From: Inquilinus sp052078665
GTDB lineage: Bacteria; Pseudomonadota; Alphaproteobacteria; DSM-16000; Inquilinaceae
Assembly: GCF_052078665.1 (NCBI RefSeq)
Contig: NZ_JBQJIK010000030.1
Coordinates: 21,571-85,570 of the forward strand
Reading direction: 5' to 3'
Length of the DNA stretch: 64,000 bases
Position 1 is the first letter of the stretch, and every line of letters starts with the position of its first letter. Positions 9,553 through 17,482 of this stretch are shown piece after piece. The translations under genes and the position numbers were made by a program. The notes beneath the pieces were generated by a model. It made no database searches. It was not told the origin of the DNA and saw only the letters and a list, made by a program, of their open reading frames with translations.

Positions 9553-10731
9553 ATGTCGACTGTTGCAACGCAGAGGCCGCTGACGATCTTCGACACCAGC
9601 TTGCGCGACGGCGAGCAGGCGCCCGGCAATGCCATGTCGCTGCAGCAGAAGCTGCGCATCGCCCGCGAGCTCGAAGCCCTCGGCGTGAGCACCATCGAGG
9701 CCGGCTTCCCGGCGGCGTCCGACAGCGACTTCGCCGCCGTGCGCGCCATCGCCGAGGCCGTGCGCGACAGCCGGATCTGCGCCTTCGCCCGGGCCAGCGC
9801 CTCCGATATCGAGCGCGCGGCCAAGGCCGTCGAGAAGGCCCACGCGGCCCAGATCGAGATCCTCGGCGTCGCCTCCGAGATCCACCTGCGCCACAAGCGC
9901 CAGATCACCCGCCAGCAGGCGCTGGACGAGATCGAGAGCGCCGTCCAGCTCGCCCGGCGGATCGGCTTCGACGACATCTGCGTCGCCCCCGAGGACGCCA
10001 CCCGGGCAGACCCGGAGTTCCTCGGCGCGATGTGCCAGGCCGCCGCCCGGGCCGGCGCCACGATGATCCTGATCCCGGACACGGTCGGCTGCCTGCTGCC
10101 CGGCCGGGTGCCCGCCCTGATCGACACCGTGCGGGCGAGCGTGCCGCCGGAGGTCAAGGTCGCCATGCACGCGCATGACGATCTCGGCCTGGCCGTCGCC
10201 AACACCCTGGCCGCCATCGAGGCCGGCATCGACGAGATCCAGGTGACGCTGTGCGGCATCGGCGAGCGCGCCGGCAACTGCGCCCTGGAGGAGGTGGTCG
10301 CCGCCCTGACCGCCCATCCGACGCATTTCAACCGGTCGACGACGATCGATGTCGGCCGGGTCTATGCCGCCTGCCGGCTGCTGATCGAGAGCCTCGACCT
10401 GCCGATGGCGCGCGGCAAGGCCATCATCGGCGAGAACGCCTTCGCCACCGCCGCGGGCATCCACCAGGCCGCCATCATCCGCAACCCTCAGACCTATGAG
10501 TTCCTGGAGCCGGACAGGTTCGGCGCCGAGCGCCGGATGGTGATCAGCCGCCATTCCGGCCGGCACGCGCTGAAGGCGAAGATCGAGGCCTTCGGCCTGT
10601 CGCCGACGCCCGGCTTGGTCGAATCGATCTATCGCGAGCTGACGGCGTCGGAAGAGCCCGTCTGCAGCGACAGCAAGCTGCGCTCCCTGGTCCTGCAGAA
10701 CACGCCGGAATCGGCGGCGCTGCCGGCCTGA
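9553..10731 (+). CDS. 2-isopropylmalate synthase / homocitrate synthase-family enzyme, short form
   Basis: A 392-aa DRE-TIM metallolyase that should condense acetyl-CoA (or a related acyl-CoA) with a 2-oxo acid. The catalytic start FDTSLRDGEQAPG and metal motif HAHDDLG are intact. A subdomain with SRHSGRHALK follows the barrel. At this length it lacks the C-terminal leucine-binding domain of LeuA, as in homocitrate, citramalate and secondary-metabolite synthases. Its partners (a ThDP enzyme and a MEKHLA protein) argue against ordinary leucine synthesis. The 2-oxo acid substrate is unknown. Confidence 0.8.
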   Translation: MSTVATQRPLTIFDTSLRDGEQAPGNAMSLQQKLRIARELEALGVSTIEAGFPAASDSDFAAVRAIAEAVRDSRICAFARASASDIERAAKAVEKAHAAQIEILGVASEIHLRHKRQITRQQALDEIESAVQLARRIGFDDICVAPEDATRADPEFLGAMCQAAARAGATMILIPDTVGCLLPGRVPALIDTVRASVPPEVKVAMHAHDDLGLAVANTLAAIEAGIDEIQVTLCGIGERAGNCALEEVVAALTAHPTHFNRSTTIDVGRVYAACRLLIESLDLPMARGKAIIGENAFATAAGIHQAAIIRNPQTYEFLEPDRFGAERRMVISRHSGRHALKAKIEAFGLSPTPGLVESIYRELTASEEPVCSDSKLRSLVLQNTPESAALPA

Positions 10732-10791
10732 ACCGGAATCCCCGACACGCATAGTCGTCGCATCACACTTCCGTGAATACGAGGCGTTCGC

Positions 10792-12534
10792 ATGGATATT
10801 CATGTTGCGGAAACCGTGACCGGCTACGAAGCCCTGGTGGTGGCGCTGGAATCCTGGGGCATCGAAATCTGTGCCGGCGTCACCGGCGGCGGCACCATCC
10901 GCTTCCTGGAGCAGCTCCCTCCGCTCCACGCGGAAGAGGCCTCGGCCGACCAGCCCGAGCCTGATGGGATGCGCTTCCTGTCGCTCGGCGAATATGCCTC
11001 CGGCTTCGTCCCGCTCGGCGTCTATCTGGCGTCCGGCCGCATCGGCGCCTGCGTCGCGACCACGGGCGCGGCGACCAAGCTGCTCGGCTGCGGCCTCAGC
11101 GACGCCAAGCTGCACGACATCCCGGCGGTCTACATCATCCCGGCCTCGCCGGTGGAGACCGAAGGGCTGTCCCCGCTGCAGGACACCAGCCGCCACGGCA
11201 GCCACATGCTGGCGCAGCTGCGCGCTGAGCTGCCGGACGGCGTCTTCGTGCTGGACGACGCCGCGACCATGGACCGGCAGCTGCGGCAGGCCCATGCCCA
11301 GCTGCAGCGCTGCAAGCCGGTCGTCCTCGTCCTGGACCATGTGGCGCTCAAGACCGGGATGGCCCCGCATCGTGCGCCGCCGCAGCCGGATCCGGCGCTC
11401 GCCTCGGCCGAAGCGGATGCGTTCGCGGAGGCGTTCTGCCGGCGCATCCGCGGCCGGCGCGTCGTCATCCTCGCCGGCGAGGAACTGGCGCGGTATCCGG
11501 ACGCGCCGCTTCTGACCTCGCGCCTGTGCGAGCGGCTCGGCGCCCCCATCGTCTGGAGCATCAATGGCGCCAACGGGGTCGAGCGCGGCAATCCCCGCGG
11601 CCACGGCACCATCTCCTTCGGTGGCAACGATGCCGCGATCCGGCTGTGGCAGGGCATCGGGGCGGAGGATGTGCTGCTGGTCCTGGGGGCCTGCCCGGAC
11701 GAATACACGGTCAACCTGGCCCCCTATGCGGCCGGCGACACCTTCGTCCTGACCGGCCTGCAGGACGGCTATGGCCAGGTCGATGGCGGGTTCGGGCACC
11801 GCGCCGGCGGCGCCTACCGGCAGCTCGTCGCCCCCCTGGACACGGCGCTCCGGTCCCTGCTCGGCCGGCTCGAATGGCAGCCGCCGGAGACCCGCCGGAC
11901 CGGCCCGGCGCCGGACGACCTCAACACGCGCCGCCTCGAGGCCCCGAGGCCCGGCCATGTCGACATGGCCGCGCTGTTCCGGGCGCTGGATGCGCGCTGG
12001 CGGCCGGGCACCATCGGCTTCGACGACGTCTGCCTGGCCTACAAGGACCGGCAATACGTGATCCAGCGCCCTCACCCGCATGCGCGCTTCTTCTCGCTCT
12101 ATCGCGGCTCAGCCATGGGCAATGTGCTAGGCTTGGCGATCGGCGCCAGGCTCGCCGCGCCGGAGAGCGATGTCGTCGGCTTCACCGGCGACGGCTGCTT
12201 CCGCCTGTTCGCCGGATATCTGGCGGAGGCCCGCGACCTGGGGATCCTGCTGTTCCTGCTCGACAACGCCAGCTACGGCATCATCGAGCAGGGGGTGCAG
12301 ACGATCATCCCGGACGCGCCGGCCTCGCGCCGCCACCACCGCCTGGCCCGGATGGACTTCGCCGCCATGGCCGGCGCCTGCGGCTGGCGCTCGGCCGCGC
12401 TCCGCCCCGACCTCGCCAATCTGGACGACATCCTCGACGCCCATCGCCACGACGCCGCGGCTTCGACCCTGGTCACGGTGCCGGTCGATCCCGGGCACAT
12501 CCTCGGCATCAACCCCCGGGCCGGCAACCTGTGA
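10792..12534 (+). CDS. Thiamine-diphosphate-dependent enzyme (decarboxylase/synthase family)
   Basis: A 580-aa three-domain ThDP enzyme. The PYR domain has the proton-relay Glu in LSLGEYASG followed by an ATTGAAT turn. The middle domain is Rossmann-like. The PP domain has the Mg/ThDP motif GDG...DNASYG (about residues 463-495). It resembles acetolactate synthase and oxo-acid decarboxylases without matching a named family here. The start lies 60 bases after the LeuA-like gene. It could decarboxylate a 2-oxo acid before or after that condensation; this is inference. Confidence 0.78.
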   Translation: MDIHVAETVTGYEALVVALESWGIEICAGVTGGGTIRFLEQLPPLHAEEASADQPEPDGMRFLSLGEYASGFVPLGVYLASGRIGACVATTGAATKLLGCGLSDAKLHDIPAVYIIPASPVETEGLSPLQDTSRHGSHMLAQLRAELPDGVFVLDDAATMDRQLRQAHAQLQRCKPVVLVLDHVALKTGMAPHRAPPQPDPALASAEADAFAEAFCRRIRGRRVVILAGEELARYPDAPLLTSRLCERLGAPIVWSINGANGVERGNPRGHGTISFGGNDAAIRLWQGIGAEDVLLVLGACPDEYTVNLAPYAAGDTFVLTGLQDGYGQVDGGFGHRAGGAYRQLVAPLDTALRSLLGRLEWQPPETRRTGPAPDDLNTRRLEAPRPGHVDMAALFRALDARWRPGTIGFDDVCLAYKDRQYVIQRPHPHARFFSLYRGSAMGNVLGLAIGARLAAPESDVVGFTGDGCFRLFAGYLAEARDLGILLFLLDNASYGIIEQGVQTIIPDAPASRRHHRLARMDFAAMAGACGWRSAALRPDLANLDDILDAHRHDAAASTLVTVPVDPGHILGINPRAGNL

Positions 12535-13034
12535 TGGCGCAGCCCCTCCCCGCCCCGCGTCCCGGGCTCGGCCCCCTGGGCCTGGCCCTCGATCCCGATT
12601 TCCTCCGCCTCCTGGCCGGCAGCCATGCCCGGCTGGTCGGTGTGCCGCTGCTGCCGGAAGACACCGGAGACGACATCGCCCGGGCGCGCTGGCTGTACGA
12701 GGACGCGCCCTTCTGCGTGCTGGCGCACGACACCGCGGCCGATCCCCGCTTCGTCTACGCCAACCGCGCGGCCCAGGCCTGCTTCGAATACGGCTGGGAC
12801 GAGTTCACGACGCTGCCCTCCCGCCTCTCCGCCGAGGCGCCGGACCGGGCCGAGCGGCAGCGCCTGCTGGATGCCGTCACCCGCGACGGCTTCATCGGCG
12901 ACTATCGCGGCATCCGCATCGCCAAATCCGGCCGCAGCTTCTGGATCGAGAGCGCCGTCGTCTGGCAGTTGATCGACGAGGCCGGCACGCTGCACGGCCA
13001 GGCCGCCGCCTTCCGCGACTGGCGGGCGGTGTAG
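12534..13034 (+). CDS. MEKHLA-domain (PAS-like) protein
   Basis: A 166-aa protein whose start overlaps the preceding stop codon (TGATG), so it is probably translated with the ThDP enzyme. The body matches the MEKHLA domain, a PAS-like module: YANRAAQACFEYGWDEFTTL, SRLSAEAPDRAERQRLL and the closing QAAAFRDW. Stand-alone bacterial MEKHLA proteins have no established function. Ligand sensing or scaffolding is possible. No DNA-binding or kinase domain is attached. Confidence 0.75.
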   Translation: MAQPLPAPRPGLGPLGLALDPDFLRLLAGSHARLVGVPLLPEDTGDDIARARWLYEDAPFCVLAHDTAADPRFVYANRAAQACFEYGWDEFTTLPSRLSAEAPDRAERQRLLDAVTRDGFIGDYRGIRIAKSGRSFWIESAVVWQLIDEAGTLHGQAAAFRDWRAV

Positions 13035-13056
13035 CGCCGCTGGGGTGCGCCGGTGG

Positions 13057-13107
13057 TGAACGCAATGTTCATTGCGTTCATTCGCGATTCTCGTTCATGA
13101 TACGTTC
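13057..13107 (+). promoter_or_regulatory. Palindrome and LexA-type box upstream of the duplicated unknown gene
   Basis: 13057-13080 is a perfect palindrome: TGAACGCAAT, GTTC, ATTGCGTTCA. At 13093-13107 the sequence GTTC-N7-GTTC fits the alphaproteobacterial LexA consensus exactly. The same 15-base box precedes the paralogue at 46021-46035. The box touches the chosen start codon, so LexA binding would block transcription very near its start. Regulation is inferred. Confidence 0.55.
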
Positions 13108-13108
13108 T

Positions 13109-13747
13109 ATGGACATGGCGCAATCCGACTCCGACGAGATCCGGCCGACCGACCCCGACATGAAATGGACGGGGTGGGCGCTGGATTCGCTGCGCTACGT
13201 GGTCGAGCTCGACATCCGGACCAAGCGGATGACCGCGCAGGAGCAGTCGCAGATCCTGCGGGGGGCGGAGATGCCGGACTACCCGCTGATGCAGTCGCGG
13301 CTGTCGCGGTCGGTGCGGCTGTCGATCGCCATGACCGAGCGGATCCGCGCCGGCTATCTGATGCGCCGGGCCAAGCGGACCGAATCAGGCGAGCAGGAGC
13401 GCCGCCGGCAGTGGCGGGAACGGGCGGCCGACGCCGTCGTCGAGGCGCTGGCGGTGCCCGACGAGGCGGGGGACGTCGAACGCGTGCGGTCGATGGTGTG
13501 GGAGTCGCTGGTCGAGGACGAGATCCTGGACGTGCAGCTCGACACGCTGTCGCCCGAGGAGTTCCTGCGCGAGGTCTGCCGCAAGATCGGCCGCATGCCG
13601 CCGTCGATCCGGCTGCCGCAGGGCTGGGACAACGTCGCCGCGGCGGAGGCCGTCGATGCGGTGCCGGAAGAGAGCTGGCCCCGGGCGCCGGACGAACCCG
13701 TCGCCGGCCGGCCCATGCCCAAGCCACCGAAACCGGACAGCAGCTGA
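13109..13747 (+). CDS. Conserved unknown protein, copy 1 of a duplicated pair
   Basis: A 212-aa, highly charged protein that I do not recognise. It is closely similar to the product at 45342-46019 through residues such as SDEIRPTDPDMKWTGWALDS, RLSRSVRLSIAMTERIRA, an Arg/Glu-rich helix, and LDTLSPEEFLREVCRKIG, and both end in PKPDSS. No membrane segment or signal is visible; most of it should be helical. The ATG at 13109 directly follows the LexA-type box. An in-frame ATG at 13097 inside the box and another at 13115 are alternatives. A damage-response role is inferred only from the box. Confidence 0.7.
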   Translation: MDMAQSDSDEIRPTDPDMKWTGWALDSLRYVVELDIRTKRMTAQEQSQILRGAEMPDYPLMQSRLSRSVRLSIAMTERIRAGYLMRRAKRTESGEQERRRQWRERAADAVVEALAVPDEAGDVERVRSMVWESLVEDEILDVQLDTLSPEEFLREVCRKIGRMPPSIRLPQGWDNVAAAEAVDAVPEESWPRAPDEPVAGRPMPKPPKPDSS

Positions 13748-13798
13748 GCGCCGAACGTCGCCGAGCGCTCTCCCTCACAGGCAGATCGGACGGTTTTG

Positions 13799-13926
13799 CC
13801 TCTCCCGTTTACGGGAGAGGTCGGAGGCGCTTGCGCCTCCGGGTGAGGGGGTTTTGTCGAGGCCTGGGCCCGCCCTCACCCGGTCTCGCTGCGCGAGCCC
13901 GACCTCTCCCGCCAGGCGGGAGAGGC
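13799..13926. repeat. Extragenic palindromic repeat (CTCTCCCG...CGGGAGAG type)
   Basis: The region opens with CCTCTCCCGTTTACGGGAGAGG, a hairpin that is self-complementary around TTTA, and closes with CTCTCCCGCCAGGCGGGAGAG. Inverted segments (GGAGGCGCTTGCGCCTCC and matching CTCACCCG/GGGTGAG) lie between. Such elements are frequent between genes of GC-rich alphaproteobacteria. It separates the unknown gene from the convergent aldolase gene. A fragment of the same type lies at about 45268-45289. Confidence 0.75.
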
Positions 13927-13987
13927 AACGCAAAGGCCATGCCGGTAATAGCGGTCAAGAGACCGGAAAGCGCCAGCCCCTCCCCCC

Positions 13988-14899
13988 TCAGCGCCCGAAC
14001 AGCCGCGGATACTCCGTCCCAGCCAGCGCCTCGCGCAACGTCCGGCGCTCCGCCTCGGTCAGGGGACGCAGCGGCGGGTGCGGCCGGCGCCAGGCCGCGT
14101 CGCCATGGATCTCGGCCAGCGTGTCCTTGACCGCCGGCACCAGAGTCACCGTGCTCAGCGCCGCCCGCAGCGCCGCGGCGGCGGCCACCGCGGCCGCCGC
14201 CTCCGGCGTGCCGGCCTGGTGGAAGGCGATCCGCGCCAGGGGACCGGTGACGTTGGTGGTGGCCGAGATGCAGCCGGCGAAGCCCCGTTCCCTGGCCAGG
14301 CCCAGCGTCGCCTCGGAGCTCGGGAACACGGCGATGCCCGGCACCCGCTTGGCCAGATCGGTCGAATAGGCGATGTCGCCGGAGGAATCCTTCAACCCCG
14401 CCAGCGTGCCCGGATGCCGCTCCGCCAGCTGCGCCACCACCTCGATCGGCCAGGGCACGCCGGTGTTCTGCGGGATGTGATAGAGGTAGAGGCCCAGCCC
14501 CTCCGCTCCCACCTGCGCGATCACCGTGTCGACATAGGCGGCCAGGCTCTCATCGTCGATGCCCTTGTAGTAGAAGGGCGGCAGCAGCAGCGCCCCGGCG
14601 AAGCCGAACGCCTTGGCCGCCAGGGTCAGCCGCACCGCATCCTGCAGCGCCGAGGCGCCGGTGCCGACCATGAAGCGATGCATCGGCAGCTCGGCCTCGG
14701 CCACCGCCTTCATCGCCGCCAGGCGCTGCTCGAGCGAGAAGGAGGTCGCCTCGCCAGTGGTGCCGAGCAGGTTGATCGCATCGCAGCCGCCGTCACCGAG
14801 CAGCCAGCGGCAATGCATGACCAGCCGCTCATGGTCGATCGAGAGGTCGTCGCGCAGCGGCGTGGCGGCGGCGGCGATGACGCCGGTCAGTCTCGACAT
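13988..14899 (-). CDS. DapA / N-acetylneuraminate lyase-family aldolase
   Basis: A 303-aa class I aldolase of the dihydrodipicolinate synthase family. The Schiff-base Lys is in LAGLKDSSGD and the general Tyr in LYLYHIPQNTG; LLGTTGEATS is the carboxylate-binding loop. It lies 18 bases after an IlvD/Edd-type dehydratase in the same operon. It therefore probably acts on a 2-keto-3-deoxy sugar acid (for example deoxy-arabinonate or -gluconate) and not in lysine synthesis. Substrate is not determinable from sequence. Confidence 0.85.
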   Translation of the reverse strand: MSRLTGVIAAAATPLRDDLSIDHERLVMHCRWLLGDGGCDAINLLGTTGEATSFSLEQRLAAMKAVAEAELPMHRFMVGTGASALQDAVRLTLAAKAFGFAGALLLPPFYYKGIDDESLAAYVDTVIAQVGAEGLGLYLYHIPQNTGVPWPIEVVAQLAERHPGTLAGLKDSSGDIAYSTDLAKRVPGIAVFPSSEATLGLARERGFAGCISATTNVTGPLARIAFHQAGTPEAAAAVAAAAALRAALSTVTLVPAVKDTLAEIHGDAAWRRPHPPLRPLTEAERRTLREALAGTEYPRLFGR

Positions 14900-14917
14900 G
14901 GAAGCATCCCCATCGGT

Positions 14918-16624
14918 TCAGCCGGCCTTGCGGCCGGGCACCAGGAAGTCGAAATCGCAGCCCTCGTCGGCCTGCAGCACGCTGTCGTGGAACAGCCGGG
15001 CATAGCCGCGGTCCGGCGCCGGCCTCGGCGGCGGCGCCTCGGCCGCGCGGCGGGCCAGCTCGGCCTCGTCGACCAGCAGGTCCAGTCGCCGGCCGGCGGT
15101 GTCGAGCCGGATCTGGTCGCCGGTGCGCACCAGCGCCAGCGGCCCGCCGACCGCGGATTCCGGCGTGATGTGCAGCACGATGGTGCCGAAGGCGGTGCCG
15201 CTCATCCGCGCGTCGGACAGGCGGACCATGTCCTTCACCCCCTGCTGCGCCAGCTTGCGCGGGATCGGCAGATAGCCGGCCTCCGGCATGCCCGGCGCTC
15301 CCTTCGGCCCGGCGCTGCGCAGCACCAGCACGTCGTCGGCCGCGACGTCGAGCCCGGGATCGTCGATCCGCGCCGCCATGTCCTCGACCGAATCGAACAC
15401 CACCGCCCGGCCGGTGTGCTGCAGCAGGGAAGGCGTCGCCGCCGACTGCTTGATCACCGCGCCGCGCGGGCACAGGTTGCCCTGCAGCACCGCCATCGCT
15501 CCTTGAGCCTTCAGCGGGTTCGACCGCGGCCGGATCACCGCTTCGTCGCGCCATTCGCCCGGCGCCGGCAGCGTGTCGGCCAGGGTGCCGCCGGCCACGG
15601 TCGGCACGGTCAGGTCCAAGAGGTCGCGCAGCTCCGCCAGCAGATGCGGCACGCCGCCGGCATGGTGGAAATGCTCCATGTAGTGCGCGCCGGAGGGCTT
15701 GAGGTCGATCAGCACCGGCGTCTCGCGCCCGATCCGGTCGAACTCGGCATAGTCGAGCGGCTGGCCGACCCGGCCGGCGATGGCGGCGAGATGCACCAGC
15801 CCGTTGGTCGACCCGCCCACCGCCTGCAGCGCCACCATGGCGTTGCGGAAGGCGCCGGGGACCAGGATCTCGGACGGGCGCGGCCCGCCCGACACCGCCA
15901 TCCGCGCCGCCGCCTGGCCGGTGGCCTCGGCACAGCGGATGCGGTCGGCATGGGTCGCCGGGATGGCGGCGGCGCCGGGCAGCGACAGGCCCAGCGTCTC
16001 GGCCAGGATCGCCATGGTGCTGGCGGTGCCCATCACCATGCAGGTGCCGACCGAGGGCGCCAACCGGCCGTTCACCGCCTCGATCTCCTCATCGTCGATC
16101 TCGCCGGCCCGCCAGCGGCCCCACAGCCGCCGGCAGTCGGTGCAGGCGCCCAGCACCTCGCCCTTGTGGTGGCCGACCACCATCGGGCCGGTCGGCAGCA
16201 CGATCGCCGGCAGGTCGGCGCTGGCCGCGGCCATAATCTGGGCCGGCACGGTCTTGTCGCAGCCGCCGATCAGCACCACCGCATCCATCGGCTGGGCGCG
16301 GATCATCTCCTCCGTGTCCATCGCCATCAGGTTGCGCAGGAACATGCTGGTCGGGTGGGCGAAGGATTCATGGATCGAGATGGTCGGGAACGCCATCGGC
16401 ATGCCGCCCGCCAGCATCACCCCGCGCTTCACCGCCTCGATCAGCGCCGGCACGTTGCCGTGGCACGGGTTGAAGTCGCTGCCGGTGTCGACGATGCCGA
16501 TGATCGGCCGGTCCAACGCGTCGTCGGAATAGCCCATGGCCTTGATGAAGGCCTTGCGCAGGAACAGCGAGAACCCGGCGTCGCCGTAGCTGGTCAGCCC
16601 CTTCCGCAGGCCGCGCTTGTCCAT
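14918..16624 (-). CDS. IlvD/Edd-family sugar-acid dehydratase
   Basis: A 568-aa iron-sulfur dehydratase. Fe-S/Mg-binding segments are DTGSDFNPCHGN near the N-terminus, GGCDKTVPAQ, and GACTDCRR; GSTNGLVHLAAIA follows. The length and the aldolase partner fit sugar-acid dehydratases (L-arabonate or D-xylonate type) better than branched-chain amino acid synthesis. The ATG at 16624 gives MDKRGLRKGLTSYGD, a typical start. It is divergent from a GntR regulator with shared palindromic control. Confidence 0.87.
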   Translation of the reverse strand: MDKRGLRKGLTSYGDAGFSLFLRKAFIKAMGYSDDALDRPIIGIVDTGSDFNPCHGNVPALIEAVKRGVMLAGGMPMAFPTISIHESFAHPTSMFLRNLMAMDTEEMIRAQPMDAVVLIGGCDKTVPAQIMAAASADLPAIVLPTGPMVVGHHKGEVLGACTDCRRLWGRWRAGEIDDEEIEAVNGRLAPSVGTCMVMGTASTMAILAETLGLSLPGAAAIPATHADRIRCAEATGQAAARMAVSGGPRPSEILVPGAFRNAMVALQAVGGSTNGLVHLAAIAGRVGQPLDYAEFDRIGRETPVLIDLKPSGAHYMEHFHHAGGVPHLLAELRDLLDLTVPTVAGGTLADTLPAPGEWRDEAVIRPRSNPLKAQGAMAVLQGNLCPRGAVIKQSAATPSLLQHTGRAVVFDSVEDMAARIDDPGLDVAADDVLVLRSAGPKGAPGMPEAGYLPIPRKLAQQGVKDMVRLSDARMSGTAFGTIVLHITPESAVGGPLALVRTGDQIRLDTAGRRLDLLVDEAELARRAAEAPPPRPAPDRGYARLFHDSVLQADEGCDFDFLVPGRKAG

Positions 16625-16696
16625 GGGAACCTTCCGATATGGCGGATCGCGGCGGAACCGCCGCAAGACCGCTGCACCCTACGCCGCGTCCCCGGA

Positions 16697-16758
16697 TTGT
16701 CAATAATCCGGGGATGCGATGGCGAAATCACCCCGATCCAAGGCCCGATTATTGACAA
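16697..16758. promoter_or_regulatory. Divergent promoters with inverted GntR operator
   Basis: TTGTCAATAATC (16697-16708) and GATTATTGACAA (16747-16758) are perfect 12-base inverted arms. Each contains a consensus -35 hexamer TTGACA pointing outward, one towards the dehydratase and one towards gntR. A repressor bound to both arms would block both promoters. The -10 hexamers are poorly conserved, so exact transcription starts are unclear. Confidence 0.65.
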
Positions 16759-16817
16759 CCTCGCAGATGGATGTGATCTGATCCGGCATCGGATCGGGCC
16801 TCGGGACACCGCGGATC

Positions 16818-17480
16818 ATGACGGACATCGCCGGCGGCAAGGAAGCCACGGTCGTGCGGGCGCTGGAGGAGGACATCATCTTCGGCCGGCTGCCGCCCGG
16901 CACGCGGCTGGTCGAGGACGCGCTGCTGGCCCGCTTTCCGGTCACCCGCCATGCCGTCCGCCAGGCGCTGGTCGAGCTGGAGCGGCTGGGCATCGTGGTG
17001 CGCGAGCGCAACAAGGGCGCCGCGGTCCGCTCCCTCGACCCGGACGAGGTGCGGCAGATCTACGAGGTGCGCGAGCTGCTGCAGCGCCAGGCGGCGCTGA
17101 CCATCCCCCTGCCCGCCCCGCCGGCCCTGATCGGCCGGCTGCTCGATATCGAGCTGGAGCTCGAGGGCCATGTCGCGCGCGGCCATCTGCGCGGCGTGCA
17201 CGAGTGCAACGACCGCTTCCACCTGACCCTGTTCGGCGCCTGCGGCAACGCCTATCTGGTCGCCTCGATCGAGCACTACATGCGGCTGAGCTTGCCGATC
17301 CGGGCCAAGACCCTGGCGGATCCGGAGAACCTGGAGGTGTCGCGCCGGCACCACCGGCTGATGATCGAGCTGCTGAAGGGCCGGGACAGCTGGGCCCTGG
17401 CCCAGCTCTGCATCGACCATCTGCAGCCGAGCAAGCAGGACTATCTGGCCCGGGCCGAGCGGACGTCCGACGCGGCTTGA
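16818..17480 (+). CDS. GntR-family (FadR subgroup) transcriptional regulator
   Basis: A 220-aa regulator. The N-terminal winged helix reads ALEEDIIFGRLPPGTRLVED, then VTRHAVRQALVELERLG, and the wing is GAAVR. The C-terminal FCD domain supplies metal/ligand residues, including the His of HECNDRFH and of SRRHHRLM. It is divergent from the dehydratase-aldolase operon and probably represses it until a sugar acid appears. Confidence 0.9.
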   Translation: MTDIAGGKEATVVRALEEDIIFGRLPPGTRLVEDALLARFPVTRHAVRQALVELERLGIVVRERNKGAAVRSLDPDEVRQIYEVRELLQRQAALTIPLPAPPALIGRLLDIELELEGHVARGHLRGVHECNDRFHLTLFGACGNAYLVASIEHYMRLSLPIRAKTLADPENLEVSRRHHRLMIELLKGRDSWALAQLCIDHLQPSKQDYLARAERTSDAA

Positions 17481-17482
17481 GC

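Noticed and set aside
9352..12081. 909-codon open frame on the minus strand
   Set aside because: It is antisense to the LeuA-like and ThDP genes, which have clear motifs. High GC content removes stop codons from the shadow frame, and its translation is low-complexity.
14918..16624. Branched-chain dihydroxy-acid dehydratase (ilvD proper)
   Set aside because: Pairing with a DapA-type aldolase and GntR regulator fits sugar-acid catabolism better; no ilv neighbours.
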